The notes under the pieces are model-generated. The model did no database searches. It had not been told where the DNA came from and saw only the letters and a program-made list of their open reading frames with translations. From an uncultured Oscillospiraceae bacterium (GTDB taxonomy: Bacteria > Bacillota > Clostridia > Oscillospirales > Oscillospiraceae), in the NCBI GenBank assembly GCA_944385595.1, contig CALWXY010000102.1:1-13509 (forward strand): a DNA stretch of 13,509 nt. The letters run 5' to 3'. How positions within the stretch are numbered: position 1 is the stretch's first letter; the number at the start of each line of letters is the position of its first letter. Position numbers and translations under genes: made by a program. Shown here piece after piece: positions 7,092-13,509 of this stretch.

Positions 7092-8630
7092 ATGGTAATC
7101 AAATCCGCTATGCTCATCGCCTTCTTCGCAGTCATGCTGGCCGTCGGCATCTACTGCCGCAGGCACGCCACCGACGTGAACGGCTTCGTCCTCGGCGGGC
7201 GCTCCGTCGGCCCCTGGCTCACCGCCTTCGCCTACGGCACATCATACTTCTCCGCCGTCATCTTCGTCGGCTACGCCGGTCAGTTCGGCTGGAAGTACGG
7301 CATCGCCTCCACCTGGATCGGCATAGGCAACGCCGTCCTCGGCTCCCTGCTCGCCTGGGTCGTGCTCGGACGCAGAACCCGCCTGCTCACCCACAAGCTC
7401 GGCGCCGCCACCATGCCGGAGTTCTTCGGCAAGCGCTACGGCTCCGTCCACCTCCAAACCGGCGCCTCCATCATCGTGTTCGTCTTCCTCATCCCCTGCG
7501 CCGCCTCGCTCTACAGCGGCCTCAGCCGCCTGTTCGGCATGGCGTTCAACATCGACTACTCCATCTGCATCATCGTCATGGCCATACTCACCGGCATCTA
7601 CGTCATCGCCGGAGGCTACATGGCCACCGCGATAAACGACTTCATCCAGGGCATCATAATGATATTCGGCATCGTCGCCGTCATCGCGGCTGTGCTCGCC
7701 CAGCACGGCGGCTTCATGGGCTCCATCGCCGCCCTCGCCGCCGTCGAGGACGCCTCGGCAAGCGACATGCCCGGCGCTTTTGCCTCATTCTTCGGGCCTG
7801 ACCCGTTCAACCTGCTGTGCGTCGTCATACTGACCTCCCTCGGCACCTGGGGACTGCCGCAGATGGTGCAGAAGTTCTACGCCATCAAGGACGAGCGCGC
7901 CATAAACAAGGGCAGCGTCATCTCCACCTTCTTCGCCGTCATCGTCGCCGGAGGCTGCTACTTCCTCGGCGGCTTCGGCAGGCTCTTCTCCACGCCTGAG
8001 AGCGTCGCCGCGAACGGCTACGACTCCATCATCCCCACCATGCTCGAAAACCTCTCCGACGTGCTCATAGGCGTCGTCGTCATTCTGGTGCTCTCCGCCT
8101 CCATGTCGACCCTCTCCTCGCTGGTCATGGCCTCCGCCTCCACGCTGACGCTCGACCTCATCCGAGGCACCATCGTGAGGGATATGGATGAGCGCCGCCA
8201 GGTGCTCACCATACGCGCGCTGATTGTCGTGTTCATCGCAATAAGTGTCGTCATCGCCATTGTGCAGTACACCTCCAACGTCACCTTCATCGCGCAGCTC
8301 ATGGGTCTCAGCTGGGGCGCTCTGGCCGGAGCATTCCTCGCGCCGTTCATGTACGGCCTCTACTGGAAGCGCGCCACCGCCGCCGGAGCCTGGACCAGCT
8401 TCATCTTCGGCGCGGGCATCATGCTCGTCAACATGTTCGCCAAGAGCGCCTTCCCCGTCTGGCTCCAGTCCCCCATCAACTGCGGCGCAATGGCCATGAT
8501 TGCGGGTCTTGTCATCGTCCCGCTCGTCAGCGCCTTCACCCCCGCGCCGAACAAGGCCGCCGTCGACGAGGCCTTCTCCTGCTACGACGTGCCAGTCACC
8601 ACCTACAAGAAGTCCTACCTCGGCGACTGA
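7092..8630 (+). CDS. Sodium:solute symporter (SSS/SLC5 family), predicted tyrosine transporter
   Basis: 512 aa with about 13 hydrophobic segments, the usual SSS topology: roughly one N-terminal helix, then LAVGIYC, a signature region GGRSVGPWLTAFAYGTSYFS and helices through to IAGLVIVPLVSAF near the end. Family members use the sodium gradient to import proline, pantothenate, sugars or other solutes across the cytoplasmic membrane. The closest style I can see is PutP-like. Substrate specificity cannot be read from the protein; it is inferred as tyrosine (or a tyrosine precursor or peptide) from the UAC T-box directly upstream. Two starts are possible. ATG at 7083 is only 2 nt from the AAAGG site at 7076-7080, whereas ATG at 7092 is 11 nt away, so 7092 is preferred weakly. 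It appears monocistronic; the next gene has its own promoter-like sequence. Confidence 0.9.
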   Translation: MVIKSAMLIAFFAVMLAVGIYCRRHATDVNGFVLGGRSVGPWLTAFAYGTSYFSAVIFVGYAGQFGWKYGIASTWIGIGNAVLGSLLAWVVLGRRTRLLTHKLGAATMPEFFGKRYGSVHLQTGASIIVFVFLIPCAASLYSGLSRLFGMAFNIDYSICIIVMAILTGIYVIAGGYMATAINDFIQGIIMIFGIVAVIAAVLAQHGGFMGSIAALAAVEDASASDMPGAFASFFGPDPFNLLCVVILTSLGTWGLPQMVQKFYAIKDERAINKGSVISTFFAVIVAGGCYFLGGFGRLFSTPESVAANGYDSIIPTMLENLSDVLIGVVVILVLSASMSTLSSLVMASASTLTLDLIRGTIVRDMDERRQVLTIRALIVVFIAISVVIAIVQYTSNVTFIAQLMGLSWGALAGAFLAPFMYGLYWKRATAAGAWTSFIFGAGIMLVNMFAKSAFPVWLQSPINCGAMAMIAGLVIVPLVSAFTPAPNKAAVDEAFSCYDVPVTTYKKSYLGD

Positions 8631-8633
8631 GCC

Positions 8634-8662
8634 TTGCATTATTACCGCCCGGGTAGTACAAT
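8634..8662 (+). promoter_or_regulatory. Possible promoter for the pyridoxal kinase gene
   Basis: TTGCAT (8634-8639), a 17-bp spacer and TACAAT (8657-8662). The -35 matches only the TTG, while the -10 is one base from consensus. The symporter stop is at 8630 and no terminator follows it, so readthrough from the T-box transcript is also possible. Confidence 0.5.
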
Positions 8663-8691
8663 CATAGAAAAACTTCCTGCGAGGTATTAAA

Positions 8692-9537
8692 ATGTCTAGA
8701 CAACTCCGCTGCGCCGCAATCCACGATATCTCCTGCCTGGGCAAGTGCTCGCTCACCGTCGCGCTGCCCATGCTCTCCGCCGCCGGTGTCGAGTGCTGCT
8801 GCATCCCCACCGCCATCCTCTCCACCCACACCGGAGGCTTCCGCGGCTACACCTACCGCGACCTCACCGACGATATCGTACCCATCGCCCGCCACTGGCG
8901 CAGCGAGGGCTTTAAGTTCGACTCATTCTACACCGGCTACCTCGGCTCCCCCGCGCAGGTGGAGATAGTCCGCAAGGTCTTCCGTATGCTCGACCCGGAG
9001 CATGAGGCCCTCCGCCTCGTCGACCCCGTCATGGGCGACAACGGCAGGCTCTACTCCGGCTTCGCGCCCGACTTCCCAAAGCTCATGCGCGAGCTCGTCT
9101 GCGACGCCGACGTAATCTGCCCCAACATCACCGAGGCCGCCCTGCTCACCGACACCGATTTCCACGACTCCGACCAGAGCCGCGACTATATCCTCGAGCT
9201 GCTCGGCAAGCTCTCCGAGCTCGGCGCGAAGCGCACCGTGCTCACCGGCGTGCAGTTCGCGCCGAATGAGCTGGGCGCCGCCGTCTACGAGGACGGCAGG
9301 GCCGAGTTCGTGTTCGCCCCGCGGGTCGAGGGCATGTACCACGGCACCGGCGACGTCTACGCCTCAGCCCTGCTCGCCTGCCTGCTGCGCGGCCGCGCGC
9401 TGCGCGACGCCGCCGAATTCGCCTGCCGCTTCACCGCGAAGTGCGTCGAGGTCACGAAGCTCACCATGCCCGACGTGAACTACGGCGTCCGCTTTGAGGC
9501 CGTGCTGCCGGAGCTTATACGCGAGCTTGAAAATTAA
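8692..9537 (+). CDS. pdxY: Pyridoxal/pyridoxamine kinase (PfkB/ribokinase superfamily)
   Basis: 281 aa, typical of PdxY-type kinases, which phosphorylate pyridoxal or pyridoxamine with ATP in the salvage route to pyridoxal 5'-phosphate. Visible are the N-terminal IHDISCLGKCSL (10-21), LSTHTGGF (43-50), DPVMGDNGRLY (111-121), CPNITEA (143-149) and the anion-hole and catalytic motif HGTGDVYASAL (217-227, base D221). The long stretch around 187-215 before GTGD is normal for this family. ATG at 8692 has GAGG 7 nt upstream. The gene sits between the symporter and a small orphan gene on the same strand. Hydroxymethylpyrimidine kinase (ThiD) is an alternative within the superfamily, but the N-terminal motif and length favour the B6 kinase. 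Confidence 0.9.
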   Translation: MSRQLRCAAIHDISCLGKCSLTVALPMLSAAGVECCCIPTAILSTHTGGFRGYTYRDLTDDIVPIARHWRSEGFKFDSFYTGYLGSPAQVEIVRKVFRMLDPEHEALRLVDPVMGDNGRLYSGFAPDFPKLMRELVCDADVICPNITEAALLTDTDFHDSDQSRDYILELLGKLSELGAKRTVLTGVQFAPNELGAAVYEDGRAEFVFAPRVEGMYHGTGDVYASALLACLLRGRALRDAAEFACRFTAKCVEVTKLTMPDVNYGVRFEAVLPELIRELEN

Positions 9538-9554
9538 ATTTTTCCGCTTTTAAT
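9527..9554 (+). promoter_or_regulatory. Possible promoter for the 63-aa gene
   Basis: TTGAAA (9527-9532), a 16-bp spacer and TTTAAT (9549-9554), each one base from consensus. It overlaps the last codons of the kinase gene and lies 39 nt before the small gene. The region is AT-rich, so a chance match is possible. Confidence 0.45.
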
Positions 9555-9593
9555 CGTTCCCGCCCGCGGCAAGCTATATGCGAGGTGAGGAAC

Positions 9594-9785
9594 ATGTCCA
9601 AAAACAAAAAGCGCCCCGCGCCCAAATCTCAGACCGAGATTTTAAGCAGCGACATCCTGCTCGACCCCGAGCAGAGGCTCTGCCCGCTGTTCGACAGCAC
9701 GTCGATTAACCGCAGCGGCATCAAAAAGCGCAGCAAAATGGGCGTCTCGGTGCTCGACAACTGTCCGGAAGAGCATATTATGTAA
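9594..9785 (+). CDS. Small protein of unknown function (63 aa)
   Basis: I do not recognise this protein. It begins MSKNKKRPAPKSQ, a very basic N-terminus. A mixed middle with LLDPEQRLCPLFD follows, then a second basic patch INRSGIKKRSK and a short acidic end CPEEHIM. There are two cysteines (C30, C57), no transmembrane segment and no signal peptide. Coding is supported by GAGGTG 6 nt before ATG 9594, by codon use like its neighbours, and by an intrinsic terminator immediately after the stop. It lies 56 nt downstream of the kinase and may be cotranscribed with it or use its own promoter. A start at GTG 9585 is possible but would lie inside the ribosome binding site. A non-coding transcript is the main alternative. 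Confidence 0.6.
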   Translation: MSKNKKRPAPKSQTEILSSDILLDPEQRLCPLFDSTSINRSGIKKRSKMGVSVLDNCPEEHIM

Positions 9786-9818
9786 AAAAATCCCGTTGCC
9801 ACCGGCAACGGGATTTTT
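9784..9818. terminator. Bidirectional terminator between the small gene and the HIT gene
   Basis: TCCCGTTGCC (9791-9800) pairs with GGCAACGGGA (9804-9813) around an ACC loop. T5 follows on the plus strand (9814-9818) and T7 on the minus strand (opposite 9784-9790). It overlaps the stop codon of the small plus-strand gene and lies 5 nt past the HIT gene stop. Confidence 0.92.
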
Positions 9819-9822
9819 CTGC

Positions 9823-10164
9823 TTATACCATTTTCTCGCCCATTTTCTTTCCGGCGAGGATGTGGAAGTGGAGGTGGTGGACGGTCTGACCGGCGTCGTC
9901 GCCGCAGTTGGAGATGACGCGGAAGCCGCCGTCGAGCTTCTCGGCCTTTGCAATCTCGGCTATGGCCTCAAAGCATTTCGCCACGAGCGCGGAGTTCGAG
10001 CCGTCGACAGCCGCGGCGGACTCGATATGCGCCTTGGGGATGACCAGGATGTGCGTCGGGGCCTGGGGCGCGATATCGCGGAAGGCATAGACGCTCTCGT
10101 TCTCATAGACCTTGGTGGACGGGATCTCGCCCGCCGCTATTTTGCAGAAAAGGCAGTCGCTCAT
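9823..10164 (-). CDS. HIT (histidine triad) family nucleotide hydrolase/transferase
   Basis: 113 aa, the size of Hint/PKCI-like proteins, which hydrolyse adenosine phosphoramidates and aminoacyl-adenylates in the cytoplasm. The N-terminus CLFCKIAAGEIPS (4-16) contains the CxxC of zinc-binding HIT members. VIPKAHIES (41-49) and the catalytic triad HHLHFHIL (96-103, H97/H99/H101) follow. ATG at 10164 has AGGAGGA 6-7 nt upstream. It starts 14 nt after the alaS stop, so the two are almost certainly one operon. The pairing suggests a role in clearing aminoacyl-AMP, but that is inference. Confidence 0.95.
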   Translation of the reverse strand: MSDCLFCKIAAGEIPSTKVYENESVYAFRDIAPQAPTHILVIPKAHIESAAAVDGSNSALVAKCFEAIAEIAKAEKLDGGFRVISNCGDDAGQTVHHLHFHILAGKKMGEKMV

Positions 10165-10178
10165 AGTCGTTCCTCCTG

Positions 10179-12830
10179 TTATGCGCCGAGCTTTGAGGAG
10201 ACGAGGTTGTCGACAGCCGCGAGCGCGTCGTCGAGCTTGAGCACCTCGGTGCCGCCGCCCATGGCGCTGTCCGGCTTGCCGCCGCCCTTGCCGCCGCAAA
10301 TCGGCGCGATATTCTTGATGATGTCGCCGGCCTTGATGCCAGCCGCGACCGCGGCCTTGCCGCAGACGGCCAGCAGAGTTATCTTCTCGTCCCTGACGGT
10401 GGCGAGCACGGCGACGGCGCTGTCGTCCTTATCGCGGATGAAGTCGCCCATCTTACGCAGGTCAGCGGGGTCGAGGTCGGTTCTCGTGGTGGTGATGACG
10501 TGCAGTCCGCCTATATTCTTCGCGGCGAAGAGGAAGCGCTCGACGTCGCCGGAGAGGAGGCGGTCCTTGAGCTTGTCCGCCTGACGGCGGCTCTCCTTCA
10601 GCTCGCGGGCTATCTGCTCGGCCTTATCGCGCAGCTCGCCCGGCTTGGCCTTGAGCGCGGCGGCGGCCTGGAACAGCAGCTCCTGGTTGCGGTTCATCAC
10701 GTCGAGGGACACAAGTCCGGTGGTGGCCTCTATGCGGCGCACGCCGCTCGCGACGGAGAACTCGCTCTCGATGTGGAACACGCCTACCTTGGCGGTGTTG
10801 TCGAGGTGGGTGCCGCCGCAGAACTCGACGGAGTAGCCGTGCCCCATGTCGACGACGCGGACGACGTCGCCGTATTTCTCGCCGAAGAGCGCGATTGCGC
10901 CGCGCTTTTTGGCCTGCTCTATGGGCATTTCCTCGATCTCGATGTCGTAGCCGCTGAGCACGGCCTCGTTCACCATTGCGGAGACGCGGGCCAGCTCCTC
11001 GGCGGTCATGGCGGAGAAGTGGGTGAAGTCGAAGCGGAGCCTGTCGGCCTCGCCCAGCGAGCCGGCCTGGTTGACGTGGTCGCCCAGCACCTTGCTGAGC
11101 GCCGCGTCGAGCAGGTGGGTGGCGGAGTGCGCGCGCATGACGGCGCGGCGGCGCTCCGTGTCGATCTCGGCGGTGACGGTGTCGCCGAGCTTCATCGAGC
11201 CCTCGACCATCTTGCCGTAGTGCATGTATTTGCCGCCCTTGTTCTTCTGGACGTCGGTGACCTCGAAGCGGGCGGGGCGCTCGCCTCCGATGGAGATCAC
11301 GCCGTGGTCGGCGACCTGGCCGCCCATCTCGGCGTAGAACGGGGTCTTATCGAGGACGATTATGCCCTCGACGCCCTGCATGAGCTCCTCTGCCTGCTCG
11401 TTCTCGACGACCATGGCGACGATTTTGGCGTCATCGCAGCTCTGGTGCTCGTAGCCGACGAACTCGGTCTCGGGAATCTCCTTGCCGAACTCGACGCCTG
11501 CCCAGCCGAGGTCGCCCAGGGCCTCGCGCGCCTTTCTCGCGCGCTCCTTCTGCTCCTGCATCAGGGCCTTGAAGCTCTTCTCGTCGACGGTCATGTCCTG
11601 CTCCTCGACCATCTCCATGGTGAGGTCGATGGGGAAGCCGTAGGTGTCGTAGAGCTTGAAGGCGTCGGCGCCGGAGAACATCTTCTCCCCCTTGGCCTTG
11701 TGGCTCTCGAGCATCTCGTTGAATATCTTTATGCCGCCGTCGATGGTCTTGGCGAAGTTCTCCTCCTCGACGCGGATGACCTTGGTGATATACTCGGCCT
11801 TCTCGCGCAGGTCGGGGTAGGCGCCCTCGCTCTCGCGGATGACGACGGAGCAGACCTCGTAGAGGAAGGGCTCGTTCACGCCCAGCAGCTTGCCGTGGCG
11901 CGCGGCGCGGCGCAGCAGACGGCGCAGGACGTAGCCGCGGCCCTCGTTGGAGGGCAGGACGCCGTCGCAAATCATAAAGGTAGCGCTGCGGATATGGTCG
12001 GTGATGACGCGGAGCGACACGTCGGTCTTATGGCTCTCGCCGTAGTGCGCGCCGGTCAGCTCGCTGACCTTGTGGGTGATGTTCATAACGGTGTCGACGT
12101 CGAACAGGGAGTCGACATCCTGGCAGACGACGGCGAGGCGCTCGAGGCCCATGCCGGTGTCTATATTCTTCTGGATGAGGTCGGTGTAGTTGCCCTGGCC
12201 GTCGTTATTGAACTGGGAGAAGACGTTGTTCCAGACCTCTATATAGCGGTCGCACTCGCAGCCGACGGTGCAATCGGGCTTACCGCAGCCGTATTTCTCG
12301 CCGCGGTCGTAGTAGATTTCCGAGCAGGGGCCGCACGGGCCGGAGCCGTGCTCCCAGAAGTTATCCTCCTTGCCGAAGCGGAAGATGCGCTCGTCGGGTA
12401 TGCCGATGGTGTTGTGCCAGATGTCGTAGGCCTCGTCGTCGTCGACGTAGATGGAGGGGTAGAGCCTGTCGGGGTCGAGCTTCACGACCTGGGTGAGGAA
12501 CTCCCACGACCAGGATATGGCCTCCTTCTTGAAGTAATCGCCGAACGAGAAGTTGCCGAGCATCTCGAAGAAGGTGCCGTGGCGGGCGGTGTGGCCGATG
12601 TTCTCGATATCGCCGGTGCGTATGCACTTCTGGCAGGTGGTGACGCGGTGGCGCGGCGGCTCCTGCTCGCCGGTGAACCAGGGCTTCATCGGGGCCATAC
12701 CGGAGTTTATCAGCAGCAGCGAGGCGTCGTTCTGCGGGATGAGGGAAAAGCTGGGCAGACGCAGGTGTCCCTTGCTCTCGAAAAAGCTGAGGAACATCTC
12801 GCGCAGCTCGTTAAGTCCGTAATAAGGCAT
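10179..12830 (-). CDS. alaS: Alanyl-tRNA synthetase
   Basis: 883 aa, complete and normal in length. It charges tRNA-Ala with alanine and edits Ser- and Gly-tRNA-Ala. Domains in order are the class II core with RTGDIENIGHTARHGTFFE (71-89) and GNFSFGDYFK (92-101), a Cys-rich insert GCGKPDCTVGCEC (181-193) common in clostridial forms, a tRNA-recognition domain, and the editing domain with HSATH (H568, H572) and CGGTH (C671, H675), the four metal ligands. A coiled-coil linker (about 730-770) and a C-terminal DHHA1-type domain with GGKGGGKPDSAMGGG (856-870) complete it. ATG at 12830 is chosen because GGAG lies 9 nt upstream and because a start at 12875 would lie at the predicted transcription start. 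No T-box precedes it, unlike many Firmicute alaS genes. It is first in the alaS-HIT operon. Confidence 0.98.
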   Translation of the reverse strand: MPYYGLNELREMFLSFFESKGHLRLPSFSLIPQNDASLLLINSGMAPMKPWFTGEQEPPRHRVTTCQKCIRTGDIENIGHTARHGTFFEMLGNFSFGDYFKKEAISWSWEFLTQVVKLDPDRLYPSIYVDDDEAYDIWHNTIGIPDERIFRFGKEDNFWEHGSGPCGPCSEIYYDRGEKYGCGKPDCTVGCECDRYIEVWNNVFSQFNNDGQGNYTDLIQKNIDTGMGLERLAVVCQDVDSLFDVDTVMNITHKVSELTGAHYGESHKTDVSLRVITDHIRSATFMICDGVLPSNEGRGYVLRRLLRRAARHGKLLGVNEPFLYEVCSVVIRESEGAYPDLREKAEYITKVIRVEEENFAKTIDGGIKIFNEMLESHKAKGEKMFSGADAFKLYDTYGFPIDLTMEMVEEQDMTVDEKSFKALMQEQKERARKAREALGDLGWAGVEFGKEIPETEFVGYEHQSCDDAKIVAMVVENEQAEELMQGVEGIIVLDKTPFYAEMGGQVADHGVISIGGERPARFEVTDVQKNKGGKYMHYGKMVEGSMKLGDTVTAEIDTERRRAVMRAHSATHLLDAALSKVLGDHVNQAGSLGEADRLRFDFTHFSAMTAEELARVSAMVNEAVLSGYDIEIEEMPIEQAKKRGAIALFGEKYGDVVRVVDMGHGYSVEFCGGTHLDNTAKVGVFHIESEFSVASGVRRIEATTGLVSLDVMNRNQELLFQAAAALKAKPGELRDKAEQIARELKESRRQADKLKDRLLSGDVERFLFAAKNIGGLHVITTTRTDLDPADLRKMGDFIRDKDDSAVAVLATVRDEKITLLAVCGKAAVAAGIKAGDIIKNIAPICGGKGGGKPDSAMGGGTEVLKLDDALAAVDNLVSSKLGA

Positions 12831-12877
12831 TAAAATCCACTCCAATAATCTTTCAATATTCTCGGACAGTACCAAAT

Positions 12878-12906
12878 ATTCTAACTTTTTTAGTGCAAAA
12901 AGTCAA
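12878..12906 (-). promoter_or_regulatory. Promoter for alaS-HIT
   Basis: On the minus strand, TTGACT (12906-12901), a 17-bp spacer and TAGAAT (12883-12878), each one base from consensus. The spacer is A/T-rich. The predicted leader is about 40 nt, too short for a riboswitch. Confidence 0.82.
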
Positions 12907-12933
12907 GAGACGCCGGGTTTTTTCCGGCGTCTC
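12907..12933. repeat. 27-bp inverted repeat between divergent promoters
   Basis: GAGACGCCGG (12907-12916) and CCGGCGTCTC (12924-12933) are perfect complements around GTTTTTT. The repeat touches the alaS -35 on one side and is 2 nt from the transferase -35 on the other. It looks like a terminator stem, but no gene reads into it from either side within the window. It may be a protein-binding operator or an insulating hairpin. Confidence 0.75.
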
Positions 12934-12935
12934 GC

Positions 12936-12965
12936 TTGAATATTTTGCCCCTGCCGTGCTATACT
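12936..12965 (+). promoter_or_regulatory. Promoter for the phosphopantetheinyl transferase gene
   Basis: TTGAAT (12936-12941), an 18-bp spacer and TATACT (12960-12965), preceded by TGC to give an extended -10. Transcription would start about 18 nt before the start codon. Confidence 0.65.
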
Positions 12966-12973
12966 TGCGGCAG

Positions 12974-12983
12974 AAAGGGGGGG
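12974..12983 (+). promoter_or_regulatory. Ribosome binding site with overlapping ATG-TGA and GTG starts
   Basis: AAAGGGGGGG lies 6 nt before GTG 12990. An ATG at 12988, 4 nt from the site, is followed at once by TGA, so only the GTG frame encodes a protein. Confidence 0.6.
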
Positions 12984-12989
12984 CTTTAT

Positions 12990-13509
12990 GTGAGAGACAG
13001 ATGTGCCGTGTGTTTCGACGGCGGCGGTGCGCTGCCTGATGAGCTTCTCTCATGTCTCCCATCAGAGCGCGTGCTCCAGCTGGGACGGCTCCACCCGCGC
13101 TATGCGCGGCAGAGCGCACTGGCTGAGGCTCTGCTCCGTATGCTTCTGGCCGAGGAGACCGGGCGCAGCCCCCGCTCATTTGAGATTCTGCGCGCGCGCG
13201 GCGAAAAGCCGCGCTGCCCCGGCTTTGAGTTCAGCCTCTCGCACACCGACGGCGCGGCGGCGGCAATGGTATCCGAAAACGCCGTCGGCGTCGACATCGA
13301 GAAAATCCGCACCCCGCGTCTGCGCGTGGCCGGGCGCTTCTTCCCGCCGGACGAGCTTGAGTACATGCGCGAGCGGCCCGCCCCGCGGTTCTGGAAGCTC
13401 TGGACGCGGCGCGAGGCCATATTCAAGCAGGGCGGCTCCGGCAAAATTCTGAACAGCTGTCAGATAAACGGATACGCGCTCTCGCTCTGCGGCAGCCTCT
13501 GCGAGCCGG
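12990..13509 (+). CDS. 4'-phosphopantetheinyl transferase, Sfp type, partial
   Basis: 173 codons are present and the end lies beyond the right edge; family members are usually about 200-240 aa. The enzyme moves the phosphopantetheine arm from CoA to a serine of acyl or peptidyl carrier proteins. Visible are FSLSHTDG (81-88), GVDIEKIR (100-107, Mg ligands D102 and E104), GRFFPPDELEYM (115-126) and FWKLWTRREAIFKQ (134-147, including the Mg-binding Glu and the conserved Lys), the order expected of Sfp. The start is GTG with a strong ribosome binding site; no in-frame ATG fits, as the first is at codon 51. No carrier protein, PKS or NRPS gene is visible, so it may serve fatty acid synthesis or a distant cluster. 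An AcpS-type holo-ACP synthase is less likely because of length and the LSHTDG motif. Confidence 0.9.
   Translation, partial: MRDRCAVCFDGGGALPDELLSCLPSERVLQLGRLHPRYARQSALAEALLRMLLAEETGRSPRSFEILRARGEKPRCPGFEFSLSHTDGAAAAMVSENAVGVDIEKIRTPRLRVAGRFFPPDELEYMRERPAPRFWKLWTRREAIFKQGGSGKILNSCQINGYALSLCGSLCEP

Noticed and set aside
8692..9537. Functional link between the pyridoxal kinase and the tyrosine transporter through PLP-dependent tyrosine enzymes
   Set aside because: The kinase has its own promoter-like sequence and no T-box of its own; adjacency alone is too weak to support it.
10500..12833. Long open frame on the plus strand opposite alaS (777 codons)
   Set aside because: It is the mirror of the GC-rich alaS coding frame, has low-complexity Ala/Val/Leu/Asp composition and no ribosome binding site, while alaS has every family motif.
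12831..12906. Search for a T-box or other riboswitch before alaS
   Set aside because: The leader from the predicted start site is only about 40 nt, with no T-box sequence or terminator structure.
1..13509. CRISPR array, insertion sequence, phage, toxin-antitoxin or defence genes
   Set aside because: No spaced direct repeats, transposase or integrase motifs, or paired small genes of such type were seen; the content is housekeeping.

Overview
The window is chromosomal DNA from a Gram-positive anaerobe of the Clostridia, GC-rich by eye. The evidence is an NfnAB-type ferredoxin:NADP transhydrogenase pair, a T-box riboswitch, a DegV/FakB protein, a clostridial-style alanyl-tRNA synthetase, and sigma-A-like promoters with 16-18 bp spacers, some with a TGn extended -10. 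A gut member of Oscillospirales or a neighbouring order is a guess from style only. I see no transposon, phage, CRISPR array, tRNA or rRNA; this is mostly compact core genome.

Layout. (1) 1-1988, minus: nfnA-nfnB, with nfnB running off the left edge and overlapping nfnA by 8 nt. (2) 2149-4644, minus: ddl-murF, a two-gene peptidoglycan precursor operon with an ATGA overlap, its own promoter and a terminator. (3) 4687-5765, plus: a DEDDh 3'-5' exonuclease with a C-terminal zinc-ribbon-like segment and an Arg-rich tail, convergent with degV across a shared bidirectional terminator. (4) 5772-6693, minus: degV. (5) 6751-8630, plus: a promoter, a full T-box leader whose specifier reads as UAC (Tyr), and a 13-TM sodium:solute symporter, probably a tyrosine-responsive transporter. 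(6) 8634-9818, plus: a pyridoxal/pyridoxamine kinase and a 63-aa orphan protein, then a bidirectional terminator. (7) 9823-12906, minus: alaS followed by a HIT-family hydrolase. (8) 12936 to the right edge, plus: a truncated Sfp-type phosphopantetheinyl transferase, divergent from alaS across a 27-bp inverted repeat lying between the two -35 elements.

The genes are small independent transcription units for redox balance, cell wall, amino-acid supply, translation and cofactor metabolism, not one system. The least explained pieces are the tyrosine T-box/transporter assignment, the 63-aa orphan gene, the zinc-ribbon exonuclease and the palindrome between alaS and the transferase gene.
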